Positions 10,037 to 17,905 of a stretch of 64,000 bases of DNA are shown here, in pieces. The notes under the pieces are model-generated. The model made no database searches. It was given only the letters and a program-made list of their open reading frames with translations, and was not told the DNA's origin. The first letter of the stretch is position 1; every line of letters starts with the position of its first letter. Source of the stretch: Chryseobacterium sp. 52 (GTDB lineage Bacteria > Bacteroidota > Bacteroidia > Flavobacteriales > Weeksellaceae); NCBI RefSeq assembly GCF_002754245.1, contig NZ_PEEX01000001.1, positions 5,218,501-5,282,500 on the forward strand. Reading direction: 5' to 3'. A program made the position numbers and the translations under genes.

Positions 10037-10591
10037 ATGATTTCAGAGAAGATAATTTTAGGCATTGACCCGGGAACAGCTATTATGGGTTTTGGTATTA
10101 TTTCCGTTAAAAAAGGTAAGATGGAAATGGTTTCCATCCACGAACTGATCCTGAAAAAATATCCAAACCATGAAACAAAACTGAAATATATTTTTGACAA
10201 AACATTAGCCCTCATCGATGAATATCATCCTGATGAAGTGGCTCTTGAAGCACCGTTTTTTGGAAAAAATGTACAGAGTATGCTGAAATTGGGCCGCGCC
10301 CAGGGAGTCGCAATGGCAGCCAGTCTTTACAGGAATATTCCTATTACAGAATATTCACCCAAAAAGATTAAAATGGCGATCACCGGGAATGGAAATGCCA
10401 GCAAGGAACAGGTTGCAGGAATGCTTCAGAATCTTTTAAATCTGAAAGAGTTTCCTACAAAATATTTAGATGCTTCTGATGGTTTGGCTGTTGCGGTTTG
10501 TCATCACTTCAATTCCGGCACTATAGCAGATACAAAATCGTATAGCGGATGGGATAGTTTCCTGAAGCAGAATCCGGGAAGAGTGAAATAA
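10037..10591 (+). CDS. ruvC: Crossover junction endodeoxyribonuclease RuvC
   Basis: A 184-residue Holliday-junction resolvase that, with RuvAB, cuts four-way junctions at the end of homologous recombination. The RNase H-like active site is complete: D11 in ILGIDPGT, E71 in ALEAPFF, and D145 and D148 in LDASDGLAVAVCHH. The length is usual for the family. It is flanked by the divergent small exported protein and a bidirectional terminator, so it is a single-gene unit, not next to ruvA or ruvB. Confidence 0.96.
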   Translation: MISEKIILGIDPGTAIMGFGIISVKKGKMEMVSIHELILKKYPNHETKLKYIFDKTLALIDEYHPDEVALEAPFFGKNVQSMLKLGRAQGVAMAASLYRNIPITEYSPKKIKMAITGNGNASKEQVAGMLQNLLNLKEFPTKYLDASDGLAVAVCHHFNSGTIADTKSYSGWDSFLKQNPGRVK

Positions 10592-10602
10592 TTTAAGCAT
10601 AA

Positions 10603-10627
10603 AAAAGCCCTGAAAACCAGGGCTTTT
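10603..10627. terminator. Bidirectional terminator between ruvC and M43 peptidase
   Basis: Arms AAAAGCCCTG (10603-10612) and CAGGGCTTTT (10618-10627), A-run on the left and T-run on the right, so it can stop both convergent genes. Confidence 0.85.
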
Positions 10628-10643
10628 CTTTATTTCAGAAGAC

Positions 10644-12539
10644 TTAGTTATTTAAGAACTTCTTTGATTCATTTTTATTTTTACCGGAGTAATTAATAAT
10701 AAATGCTCCTTTGGGAAGTTCTCTCTCAATTTGAACTTCATTTGTTTTGGCATTTCCTTTCTGGATAAGTTTACCACTGATGTCATAGATCTGGTAATTA
10801 CCAAAAGTAGCTTCTCCTGTCAATCTCAATTTATTTTCAAGCTTCAGATAAACCACTTTTGTTTCTGCCGTATTATTTTTTATGTCGGAAGTTCCTAAAA
10901 CCCCGGTTATTCTTACTGCATAATCTTCTACCTGTCCATACTGAAGTTGTGAACATGGAGTACCGTCAGCAAGTACAGCACTATTAAATGTAGCTGCATC
11001 TACAGCCACTCTCATTCTTACATATGTATTGGTTACAGCGTTAGCAGGAGGCGTAATTCCGGCAGTAACTACCATTCTTGCTCCAGATGCCATTGTAGCA
11101 GACAGATCATTGACTACTATTTCTGACTCTTCAAATATGCCGTTGTTGTTATAATCGATCCACACCTTTGTCTTAAACTTATCAGCCTGGCTAAAGCCGT
11201 TATCATAAGTAACCTTAAGCTCGGTGCTTGAATTGGAAGGAATATCAGTATAATAAGCAGGCCTGATACAAGTTGCCGCAGCATAATTTTCATAAAACTT
11301 CGGTGCAGGCTCATCAGAATCATATCCGTTTGTAGTACTGCTTATGGATCCAAACTGAACTCTCGAAGCTCCTATTCCAAAATTATTATTAGCCGGATTT
11401 ACAATTCCGGAAGGATTGCACTGTGCTGCCACTACTGAAACAGGGGATGCAATCACTGCTGCCGGATCCTGCCCTGCTGTGGAAGTGATCAGGTTTTTTC
11501 TGTATTCCATCATCAGCATAATGGCTCTGTCTCTCTGTCCTTCAGTAAATTTACGGTTAGAATTAGTATAATTCATTACGTTATATTGGGTTCCGTCATA
11601 GTTCTGAGTTGTACATGGATCAACACTTGTATTATTAGGAACAGCAACACCGTACATACTTCTTGAAGGTGAGGTATCACATACTCTGTCACCGTCCGTT
11701 GCACAGTTATTATTTACAGGACATGTTGTCTGGCTTGTATAGTTAATTCCCTGAAAAGTATGATACAGACCAAAAGCGTGGCCAAGCTCATGAGTAAGTG
11801 TTGTATCATTCTGATTGATCAGGGTGGCTACTTTCATAAAGCTTTCATAAAAGTAATCATAAGATTCCGGGAATCTTGCGTATCCCATTAATCCTCCGGC
11901 ATTCTGTTGCTGACCGTCGAAGCCAATGACCACATAAATATTGAAGTAGGATGTCTCAGGCCAGTGGGGAGCCAATGTTTTAATCTGGCTATCGCTGGCG
12001 CCATTTCCTGCCGCTGCAGATTTCACTCCTCTGGTATCATATAACGGAATCGTACTTCCATTGTATCTCACAATACCAGTAGTGGGCTCACAAGTTGGAG
12101 ACCTTTTAGCTAATACAAGCTTAAAAGGAATTACGTTTCCACCTGCTGCTCCGGTTCCTTCAGGATAGAAACCATTTCCGTATGTTGTTGCATACATTTT
12201 ATTCGCTCTGTCGATCCAGTCGATAACCTTCTGATCTGTCAACGCCAAATTTGAATTAGCTGTTGCTCCAGATTCAATAACATGTACTACAATTGGAATT
12301 TCAAAAACCTGTCCTGTATATAAGCCGTTCCAGGAAGTAGCTCCTCCTACCTTGTTCAGGTAAGACTGTTTATCCATATTCCTTAGCCTTGCTTCTACTT
12401 CTTCTCTATGTTTCTTTAATTCTGGAAATTTAATGTCCATTTTTCGCATTTCTTCATCAAAACCGCAAAAATTTTCAGCACTTTGAGAAAAAGCATTAAA
12501 AAACAATAAAATGGTTAAAATAATACTAGTTTTCTTCAT
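10644..12539 (-). CDS. Secreted M43 (pappalysin-like) metalloprotease with GEVED and T9SS domains
   Basis: A 631-residue secreted metalloprotease. Signal peptide (MKKTSIILTILLFFNAFSQ), a propeptide-like region, then the metzincin zinc motif HELGHAFGLYH (H250, E251, H254, H260) and the Met-turn stretch YNVMNY further on. After it comes a GEVED domain ending in YGQVEDYAVRI and a T9SS type A sorting domain. M43 enzymes cleave extracellular proteins; T9SS carries it across the outer membrane. The long frame runs to 12749, but the ATG at 12539 begins the signal peptide and has a -7 box 30 bases upstream. It is a paralogue of the M43 gene at 31251-33113 and shares the same domain order. Confidence 0.93.
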   Translation of the reverse strand: MKKTSIILTILLFFNAFSQSAENFCGFDEEMRKMDIKFPELKKHREEVEARLRNMDKQSYLNKVGGATSWNGLYTGQVFEIPIVVHVIESGATANSNLALTDQKVIDWIDRANKMYATTYGNGFYPEGTGAAGGNVIPFKLVLAKRSPTCEPTTGIVRYNGSTIPLYDTRGVKSAAAGNGASDSQIKTLAPHWPETSYFNIYVVIGFDGQQQNAGGLMGYARFPESYDYFYESFMKVATLINQNDTTLTHELGHAFGLYHTFQGINYTSQTTCPVNNNCATDGDRVCDTSPSRSMYGVAVPNNTSVDPCTTQNYDGTQYNVMNYTNSNRKFTEGQRDRAIMLMMEYRKNLITSTAGQDPAAVIASPVSVVAAQCNPSGIVNPANNNFGIGASRVQFGSISSTTNGYDSDEPAPKFYENYAAATCIRPAYYTDIPSNSSTELKVTYDNGFSQADKFKTKVWIDYNNNGIFEESEIVVNDLSATMASGARMVVTAGITPPANAVTNTYVRMRVAVDAATFNSAVLADGTPCSQLQYGQVEDYAVRITGVLGTSDIKNNTAETKVVYLKLENKLRLTGEATFGNYQIYDISGKLIQKGNAKTNEVQIERELPKGAFIINYSGKNKNESKKFLNN

Positions 12540-12568
12540 ATCATAATTATATTTTGATTTATTCAGCG

Positions 12569-12576
12569 CAAATATA
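12569..12576 (-). promoter_or_regulatory. -7 promoter box for M43 peptidase
   Basis: On the minus strand TATATTTG matches TAnnTTTG, ending 29 bases before the ATG at 12539. No clear -33 TTG. Confidence 0.4.
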
Positions 12577-12659
12577 TGTTTTTTTTGTAAAAATAATAAA
12601 TATGATAGCGAAATTATTAAATTGTGTGATTTCCAGCTTGAATGTAAGCTTCCTGTTTT

Positions 12660-12722
12660 ATACCATTCTAAATGATGGTTTTTTGAATTGATGTTATTTT
12701 CAAAGGTATATGCCCCTACCAT
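12660..12722 (-). pseudogene. Possible remnant of an immunity lipoprotein gene
   Basis: On the minus strand this stretch encodes a short peptide that resembles the C-terminus of the preceding small lipoprotein (12789-13145): MVGAYTFENN...HHLEWYKTG here against MGVYEDDRK..GWLEWYEKN there. It lies right after the array, in frame with the long open frame upstream of the M43 gene but with no start or signal peptide of its own. It could be the decayed end of a further toxin/immunity module. The match is short, so this is tentative. Confidence 0.3.
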
Positions 12723-12737
12723 CGTACTTATAATTAT

Positions 12738-12766
12738 AAGTAACCTCATAAAATACGAGGCTACTT
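12738..12766 (-). terminator. Hairpin ending the RHS array
   Basis: On the minus strand AAGTAGCCTC and GAGGTTACTT form a 10-bp stem with one G-U pair; the T-tract after it is weak. It lies 22 bases after the last gene of the array. Confidence 0.5.
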
Positions 12767-12788
12767 ATTATCATAAAATCAGTTTTTG

Positions 12789-13145
12789 TTATTTCTTCTT
12801 AAACTGAATATTATTACACCTATTTTTCTCATACCATTCTAACCAACCTTTTCTATCATCTTCATATACTCCCATTGGATATGTATTTGCATAATTTAAC
12901 ATACTTTCGGCCGAGACATGTGCATATTTTGAAACGAATAATAATGATTTTGTAAATTGTTTATTTTGTGATTTTTCAACAAGACTGTCTATCATTTTTA
13001 TATGATAAAAATATTCCTTTTTGAAATCTAAATTTTCATTACACTTTTCATTATTAAAGATAACGCTATTATTCTGTGCAGAATTTGAGGCGGAACAATT
13101 CATTAATACTAAAAGCAATGTCAAACTATAAATTATTTGTCTCAT
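12789..13145 (-). CDS. Small lipoprotein, probable immunity protein of RHS module 3
   Basis: A 118-residue protein with a hydrophobic N-terminus ending in MNCS, a likely lipidation cysteine although N at -1 is not ideal. The mature part is short and helical with two late aromatic clusters (GVYEDDRKGWLEWYEKN). No family is recognised. It starts 1 base after the stop of the orphan RHS tail gene, the position immunity genes take in polymorphic toxin loci. Membrane-anchored periplasmic immunity would suit a toxin acting in the cell envelope. Function is inferred from position and from the matching layout of the other modules. Confidence 0.6.
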   Translation of the reverse strand: MRQIIYSLTLLLVLMNCSASNSAQNNSVIFNNEKCNENLDFKKEYFYHIKMIDSLVEKSQNKQFTKSLLFVSKYAHVSAESMLNYANTYPMGVYEDDRKGWLEWYEKNRCNNIQFKKK

Positions 13146-13146
13146 A

Positions 13147-13995
13147 TTATGGTAATTTTGATTTTTTTACTTCCGCTCCTCCTGTACTTGGAAACCATAA
13201 AGCTTGATTGGTTCTGGTTCCGTCCTTTTCTTTGAAAACATTAATATTATTACTATTACTAGTATTATTTGCTTCAGTTCGTTTATTACCATTTACTTTA
13301 CCCTCTGCTTTGGAGGTTTTATCATGCGCTTTTAGAAAGTCGACATATTTTTTTCCACCTACAACTGATGGATCTGGTTTTGTCTTTCCAAGATCTCTAT
13401 TAGATAATCCCATTTTAGATTTTTCAAGTTGCTCCACATGTTCGTGAATGAGTGCTCCCGCACTGCTTGTTCCACCCTTCCCTGCTTTATCAAATTCTAC
13501 AATATCTCCCATGTCAACATCACCTGTTTGCCAATTTCCTACTTCGGCTTTAGTGCTGTTTTCGACAATAGCTTGATTAACAGTTTCTTTCGCTCCAACA
13601 ACATCATTATAATTGTCATAGAAAGCTTGTTGCTCTTTCGTCAATGAAGCATCTTTATTAATCATATTGAGAGTTACCTTATAATTACTTGTACCAGTAA
13701 TTTGAGTATAAACAGCTTCATATTTTCCACCTAATGTGGTTCTAACTAAATCTTTATAAGATTGCTCCGCTGTAGCCGTAGCAAATGAAAGAATTAATTC
13801 ATTTCCATCGGGATCTATAAAGGCAATAGGATTATTACCTGCATAAGTGTAAGGTGACATTGAAGGATGTTTTTCAGCTTTATTGTCAATCACGCCCCAT
13901 CTTCCAATATCCGGCATATACATCCTCGCTCCATAATCATACATCCCACTTTCCTGAAGCTCCTTGCCATTGTACTTATAATTGTAGAAAACCAC
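13147..13995 (-). CDS. Orphan RHS C-terminal cassette 3, tail with HEHVE motif
   Basis: A 282-residue truncated RHS protein. Residues 1-64 are the end of an RHS core ([20 protein letters not shown], then MPDIGRWGV and FIDPDG), matching the full-length RHS gene at 17880-21221. After DPDG the tail is unique. It contains [19 protein letters not shown] with H184, E185, H186 and E188, which recalls the zinc helix of metallopeptidases but is not a canonical HExxH. The start is a GTG inside a hairpin; there is no signal peptide and no clear promoter. Such displaced tails are known from other RHS/polymorphic toxin loci, where they can replace the tail of the full-length gene by recombination. The following lipoprotein is the likely immunity partner. 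Confidence 0.75.
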   Translation of the reverse strand: MVFYNYKYNGKELQESGMYDYGARMYMPDIGRWGVIDNKAEKHPSMSPYTYAGNNPIAFIDPDGNELILSFATATAEQSYKDLVRTTLGGKYEAVYTQITGTSNYKVTLNMINKDASLTKEQQAFYDNYNDVVGAKETVNQAIVENSTKAEVGNWQTGDVDMGDIVEFDKAGKGGTSSAGALIHEHVEQLEKSKMGLSNRDLGKTKPDPSVVGGKKYVDFLKAHDKTSKAEGKVNGNKRTEANNTSNSNNINVFKEKDGTRTNQALWFPSTGGAEVKKSKLP

Positions 13996-14010
13996 CTATT
14001 CGGTGGCTTT
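13988..14010 (-). terminator. Hairpin at the junction of modules 2 and 3
   Basis: On the minus strand CCACC and GGTGG form a stem with a 5-nt loop, flanked by AAA and TTT, 9 bases after the stop of the 14015-14545 gene. The GTG start of cassette 3 lies inside its right arm. It is short, so it may be a weak terminator. Confidence 0.45.
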
Positions 14011-14014
14011 AACT

Positions 14015-14545
14015 TTAATTATGGGTTATTTCTAAATTATAAATATCACCTCCTTCTTTTGTGCATTGCACGAATATCTGCTTAGGAATACTATCTTTTA
14101 GACTAATTTTTGTAACTTGATTACAACTTTCGTTATTATATCTGAAAATCAGACTCTTATTATCAATGCTACTAGGTACAGCAAGTGCAGAACCTAAATT
14201 ATAAAAACCTAACAACTTATTGTGAGAATTGTAAATATATACTTGTCCGTTTCCTCTTTTGGAATCTTCGTAAATACCTGTATAGTGGATAGAGTTTAGG
14301 ATTTTTAGTGTGTCATTTTTAGAAGTAATAATACTACCTAAATATTTAACTACTTGCTCATCTATTTCTTTTCCTTTTTTTATAAATCCAAAATCTTGAT
14401 TCGGGACATTCTGCTCCAATGTTAATAATCTACAACATTCATAATAATCTACAACTGTTTCTCTAATTTTCTTATTCGGTTGTGAATTAGATTTATTACA
14501 ACTTATGAACAAAAGTATAATTAAACTTAAAAAAAATCTTTTCAT
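14015..14545 (-). CDS. Lipoprotein, probable immunity protein for lysozyme-like tail
   Basis: A 176-residue lipoprotein: charged start, hydrophobic stretch and lipobox FISC, then a short linker (NKSNSQPNK) and a mature domain rich in beta strands with four further cysteines, two adjacent in YYECCRLL. It starts 3 bases after the stop of the tail gene, suggesting translational coupling. A periplasmic lipoprotein is what would be expected to protect against a peptidoglycan-cutting toxin, as lipoprotein lysozyme inhibitors do, but no known inhibitor family is recognised. The role is inferred from position and from the type of toxin next to it. Confidence 0.6.
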   Translation of the reverse strand: MKRFFLSLIILLFISCNKSNSQPNKKIRETVVDYYECCRLLTLEQNVPNQDFGFIKKGKEIDEQVVKYLGSIITSKNDTLKILNSIHYTGIYEDSKRGNGQVYIYNSHNKLLGFYNLGSALAVPSSIDNKSLIFRYNNESCNQVTKISLKDSIPKQIFVQCTKEGGDIYNLEITHN

Positions 14546-14548
14546 ATT

Positions 14549-15391
14549 TTAATAATCTGAAGGTTTAGGTTTTTTAGATTCTTGTTGCATTTGTAAAACG
14601 CTCTTTTGATAGCCCGCTGTTCCACCACCATTATATGCCTCTACAGCTTTTGACAATCCTTGAAATTTATAACTCACTTTCCCTGTTTTTGAATCAACTG
14701 AAACACCACCCTTAAACCCTTTTGTTTCCAAAACTCTTGTTCCCGCGTATAAAGAATTTGTTTCACTTGTCTTTTCTCCTTTACTTAATTGACAACTACT
14801 TTTCATTTTAGACCAATCTCCAGGAACATTAGCCTGCATTATATCCGTAAGACCTGTTGTTCCTGCATTAGATTCTTGAACAGTTACGGCTTTTACTAAA
14901 GTTGGATCCAAATCTGGGATATCTTTTGTAGCTTCATTTGGAATAGAGTTTCCTCCTTCAGTTACCAAATTTAATTGACCTGAATTTTTAGACTGATTAA
15001 AGTAACCTGTTCTCGCTACAATTAAATAATCATTCTCTTGATAAGCTGTACCAGAAACATTTTCATTTGATTGTGGTCTATTTTGAATAATGTTAGGCAT
15101 AGGAACTGCTTTCCAACCTGCAGTACTTTGAGTAAGATTACTGCTTGCGCTTGTAGATGCTTGTATATAAGTTTTAAATTGAGTATCACTTTTAATACGA
15201 TGAACTTCTACACCGCGATTATTAATAAATACAATATCATTTGGAGCCATTCCATCAGGATCAATAAATCTAACGGGGTTATCAAAGCCATAATTATATA
15301 AAGACCAAGCTGGAAATTCAGCTCCCTTAAGATCCATCACACCCCATCTGCCAATATCCGGCATATAAAATCTTGCACCGTAATCATACAT
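14549..15391 (-). CDS. Orphan RHS C-terminal cassette 2, lysozyme-like toxin tail
   Basis: 280 codons from an internal ATG. Residues 1-47 are RHS core ([18 protein letters not shown]...RFIDPDG). The C-terminal half looks like a lysozyme/lytic transglycosylase fold: a helix [13 protein letters not shown] with the candidate catalytic glutamate E173, then [29 protein letters not shown], and [14 protein letters not shown], in the order seen in SLT and related domains. It would cut peptidoglycan. The upstream part of the core is in another frame because one base is missing near 15392, so only a fragment starting near 15391 can be made as it stands. The following gene encodes a lipoprotein that is the probable immunity factor. 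Confidence 0.7.
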   Translation of the reverse strand: MYDYGARFYMPDIGRWGVMDLKGAEFPAWSLYNYGFDNPVRFIDPDGMAPNDIVFINNRGVEVHRIKSDTQFKTYIQASTSASSNLTQSTAGWKAVPMPNIIQNRPQSNENVSGTAYQENDYLIVARTGYFNQSKNSGQLNLVTEGGNSIPNEATKDIPDLDPTLVKAVTVQESNAGTTGLTDIMQANVPGDWSKMKSSCQLSKGEKTSETNSLYAGTRVLETKGFKGGVSVDSKTGKVSYKFQGLSKAVEAYNGGGTAGYQKSVLQMQQESKKPKPSDY

Positions 15392-15756
15392 TCGGTCTCC
15401 TCAAGTTCTTTCCCATTGTACTTATATTTATACGCAGGATTCCCCAACATAACATTATACCCCTCATGCTTTAATCCAAAAGGATAATAATTACTCTCCT
15501 CAATGATCTCTGCTCCTGAGTCGTTTTTATAGTAGCTCAATCTGGTATTTCCTAAATGGTCAGTATAATTGTACACATACTTCCCGGTCTCAAAATTAAA
15601 ATAACCTTCTGCTGTGGGTAAGAATTTCAACGTTCCGTTTTCATACTGGAAACCATCTAAATAATCCGTCGTTTCTGTACCGAAGATCTTTTTCACTTTT
15701 CCGCCTTCTGCTCTGTAGGTGTAATCTATTACTTCGAGTTTTGAATACAGTTTAAA
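15335..15756 (-). pseudogene. RHS core fragment, frameshifted off its tail
   Basis: The minus strand is open from a TGA at 15757-15759 and encodes RHS core sequence: [62 protein letters not shown]. It matches the full-length RHS protein over about 130 residues. After ELEET the frame breaks: GAGACCGAATG should read GAGACCGGAATG, so one G (a C on the plus strand near 15392) is missing, and the real continuation MYDYGARFY is in the next frame. No ATG lies in the open part; a GTG at 15696 is the best start. This is the longest core remnant among the three orphan cassettes. Confidence 0.75.
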
Positions 15757-15802
15757 TCATATTATAGATTGTAAATATAATGGTTTTCAAATATGAAATG
15801 AT

Positions 15803-15833
15803 AACAACCCCTCACAAGTTGTGAAGGGTTGTT
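15803..15833. terminator. Near-palindromic hairpin with T-run
   Basis: Arms AACAACCC (15803-15810) and GGGTTGTT (15826-15833), with an inner TCACAA/TTGTGA, followed on the plus strand by TTTTTG. No plus-strand gene precedes it, so it may serve the minus strand weakly or be a mobile remnant. Confidence 0.5.
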
Positions 15834-15982
15834 TTTGTCTGCCACACGATGCAATCGTATGGTATCGAGGGGCATATATTCCTGGGTATAGCCTCCACTG
15901 TTTTCTTAAACTCTTTAGCTTTTCCATCATGATTTCATCTTCCTCTTTACAAATATCAAAAAATTAAAGATTGTTATTAAAC

Positions 15983-16013
15983 ACAAAAAACCACTGCAAA
16001 GATAGCAGTGGTT
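15983..16013 (-). terminator. Terminator after module 1
   Basis: On the minus strand AACCACTGC and GCAGTGGTT enclose a 7-nt loop and are followed by TTTTGTG. It separates module 1 from module 2. Confidence 0.8.
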
Positions 16014-16075
16014 GTTATTATTACTTCACCACACGAAAGGATTCTTGCTGCAGCGAAGAGACACATTTATAATTT

Positions 16076-16555
16076 CTATTCTTCTTGATAATATTTTTTA
16101 TAATCTTCAGGAAAAGTATACAAAACTTCTCCTGCTTTGTCAAAAATAATGGTTACACTAAATGGATCATAATTCATTTCCTTTAATTTACTTTTATTAA
16201 GATCCACATACGGAATAGGACTAAGAAAGGGCTTAAATAAATTCAAAGAATCCTTCGAAACAACTTTGTATCCCTTATAGGAATATACTTGCTTATATTT
16301 GAGTCCTTGAGTTAATTTACTATTCATAATTGTAATACCAATACCATATTTTCCATTCTTATAGAATGCAGTATCTGTAATTTTCATTGACGATAAAATA
16401 AGAAAGTCATGATTACTAATTGCACCTTTCTTTTCCGACAATGCAATTATTGTTTTATCCAAAATTTTTTCAGCCTCTTTTTTTCTAATGTTGCTTTGAG
16501 ATTTACAACAAAATAGAAAAAAGGGGGAAATTAGTAATAAAAATAATTTTTTCAT
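16076..16555 (-). CDS. Lipoprotein, probable immunity protein of RHS module 1
   Basis: A 159-residue lipoprotein with signal peptide and lipobox ending FCC ([19 protein letters not shown]). The mature part looks like a compact alpha/beta domain ([28 protein letters not shown] strands); no family is recognised. Its ATG overlaps the stop of the JAB-like cassette by 4 bases (ATGA), so the two are translationally coupled, which is typical of toxin-immunity pairs. The role as immunity protein is inferred. A strong terminator follows, so this module is a separate unit from the next. Confidence 0.6.
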   Translation of the reverse strand: MKKLFLLLISPFFLFCCKSQSNIRKKEAEKILDKTIIALSEKKGAISNHDFLILSSMKITDTAFYKNGKYGIGITIMNSKLTQGLKYKQVYSYKGYKVVSKDSLNLFKPFLSPIPYVDLNKSKLKEMNYDPFSVTIIFDKAGEVLYTFPEDYKKYYQEE

Positions 16556-17379
16556 TTTGTTTTTCCTTTATATATTGCTTGATTACTATTATATTCGACA
16601 TACCCTCCTCCTAATCTATTTTTTAAACTTGGGCTATACATATATCTTTTTAATCCTTTGATATCTTTATTTCCTCTATCTCCCCCTTCATGTAGAGGAT
16701 TTACTCCGTATTTAACAGTACCATTTATAAATAATGGTGCAAAACCTGAGGGAGAATAATCACCTGTACCATTATGACTATGCACATTTTCAGACCAAGT
16801 TCCGTCTTTCAATCTATGACCTTCTACACTTATGTCAGGGTATGCAATATTAACCCCAACACTTACATTTGGTAAATGATTCGTAGTAATCAAATTAGCT
16901 GAAAAGCCATCAGAAAAATCAATTTTATTTTGAGCAAATTCTACTGTGGTATTTTCAGATGCAAATTCAAAAAATTGATCTGCAGCAGAAGAACCTTTTA
17001 TATTAAGATATGTTAATTTATCACTAAACGTATTTCCTTCGCCTGATAGTGGATACTTCATCTTTTTAGCTTCTCCTATCTGCGAATCACCTGTTGGGTT
17101 TGATTCTGATACATTTGTCCGTGCAATTTGAATAGACTTAGATTCATCTTCATTCGTAACAGTATCATAAGGATTACTATCTTTTGTTCTTTCTATATTA
17201 CCATTGTTGAATATCTTAATCTTATCTTCTGCCTGTCTACCATCAGGATCAATAAACCTAATTGGATTATTGAATGCATAGGTATAAGTACTCCATCTTC
17301 GTGAAGTTTCTGCAAGCGGATCCACAACGCCCCATCTTCCAAGATCAGGCATATAAAATCTCGCTCCATAATCATACAT
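16552..17379 (-). CDS. Orphan RHS C-terminal cassette 1, JAB-like toxin tail
   Basis: A 275-residue truncated RHS protein. RHS core sequence continues in frame upstream of the first ATG as far as [14 protein letters not shown], where a TGA at about 17430 stops it, so the cassette is cut off from any start signal and the ATG at 17379 is only the first available. After FIDPDG (near residue 47) the tail has [15 protein letters not shown] with E147, HSH at 200-202, PSG at 210-212 and GDRGNKD with D234. That is the spacing and order of the JAMM/JAB zinc peptidase motif (E, HxH, S, D) as seen in JAB-like toxin 1 domains. It would be a metallopeptidase-type toxin. The coupled lipoprotein gene downstream is the probable immunity gene. 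Confidence 0.7.
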   Translation of the reverse strand: MYDYGARFYMPDLGRWGVVDPLAETSRRWSTYTYAFNNPIRFIDPDGRQAEDKIKIFNNGNIERTKDSNPYDTVTNEDESKSIQIARTNVSESNPTGDSQIGEAKKMKYPLSGEGNTFSDKLTYLNIKGSSAADQFFEFASENTTVEFAQNKIDFSDGFSANLITTNHLPNVSVGVNIAYPDISVEGHRLKDGTWSENVHSHNGTGDYSPSGFAPLFINGTVKYGVNPLHEGGDRGNKDIKGLKRYMYSPSLKNRLGGGYVEYNSNQAIYKGKTK

Positions 17380-17473
17380 CCCCGTCTCCTGCAGTTCCTT
17401 GCCGTTGTACTTGTAATTGTATATCTCCGCTCAATCTTTCCTTCATGGTTAGTTTTGAAACATCACCCAATCT

Positions 17474-17905
17474 TTAGAGGCAAATAACTTCAATTCTATT
17501 ATTATTTCTACGTTTAAATTCAGTTCTTTCTAAACAAAATATAGGATATTTATCTCCACAACTTTCTATTTCAATGATATTACTATTAAGTTCAGCCAGT
17601 TTTTTGATTAAGCTATTACTTAGACTTTTGGTATATGATATAGTTCCTCTTGAAGCTCCTCCAAAAATGTGTATTCTGATTTTAAATTTTTTATCATTGT
17701 GCCTATTAAGAAAAGTAGATAGGTCATTGATTTCAGAATCATCAATAAATCTACCATCTCGATGTCTAAACATATTTAATAATATTATATCATTTGATTC
17801 AACTTCTTCAGGATAGCCAAATTTAAAATTCTGAGACCAAATACATTGTGACAAAAAAAAGATTGTTAAAATCAAAAATTTATTTACGTAAGTATTGTAT
17901 TGCAT
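17474..17905 (-). CDS. Small exported protein, OmpA-C-like, candidate immunity for the full-length RHS protein
   Basis: A 143-residue protein with a signal peptide ([16 protein letters not shown]). The mature part has a pattern recalling an OmpA C-terminal-like fold: a strand [11 protein letters not shown], a helix [16 protein letters not shown], a strand IIEIESCGD, and [10 protein letters not shown], where OmpA domains have their NRRVEI-type end. The resemblance is by eye only. Its start overlaps the 3' end of the RHS gene by 26 bases, so it is coupled to it and occupies the immunity position, although it could instead be an accessory that binds the cell wall. Confidence 0.6.
   Translation of the reverse strand: MQYNTYVNKFLILTIFFLSQCIWSQNFKFGYPEEVESNDIILLNMFRHRDGRFIDDSEINDLSTFLNRHNDKKFKIRIHIFGGASRGTISYTKSLSNSLIKKLAELNSNIIEIESCGDKYPIFCLERTEFKRRNNNRIEVICL

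Larger units (their letters stand above)
15757..16075. other. Gene-poor stretch between modules 1 and 2
   Basis: About 320 bases without a credible gene. It holds two hairpins (listed separately) and a 47-codon minus-strand frame (15787-15930) that runs through a hairpin arm and has no recognised content. Confidence 0.6.

Noticed and set aside
12540..12749. Extension of the M43 protease start upstream
   Set aside because: The signal peptide begins at the ATG at 12539; the extension probably contains a decayed immunity-gene end.
15787..15930. 47-codon minus-strand frame in the array
   Set aside because: It runs through both arms of a hairpin and has no recognisable protein features.
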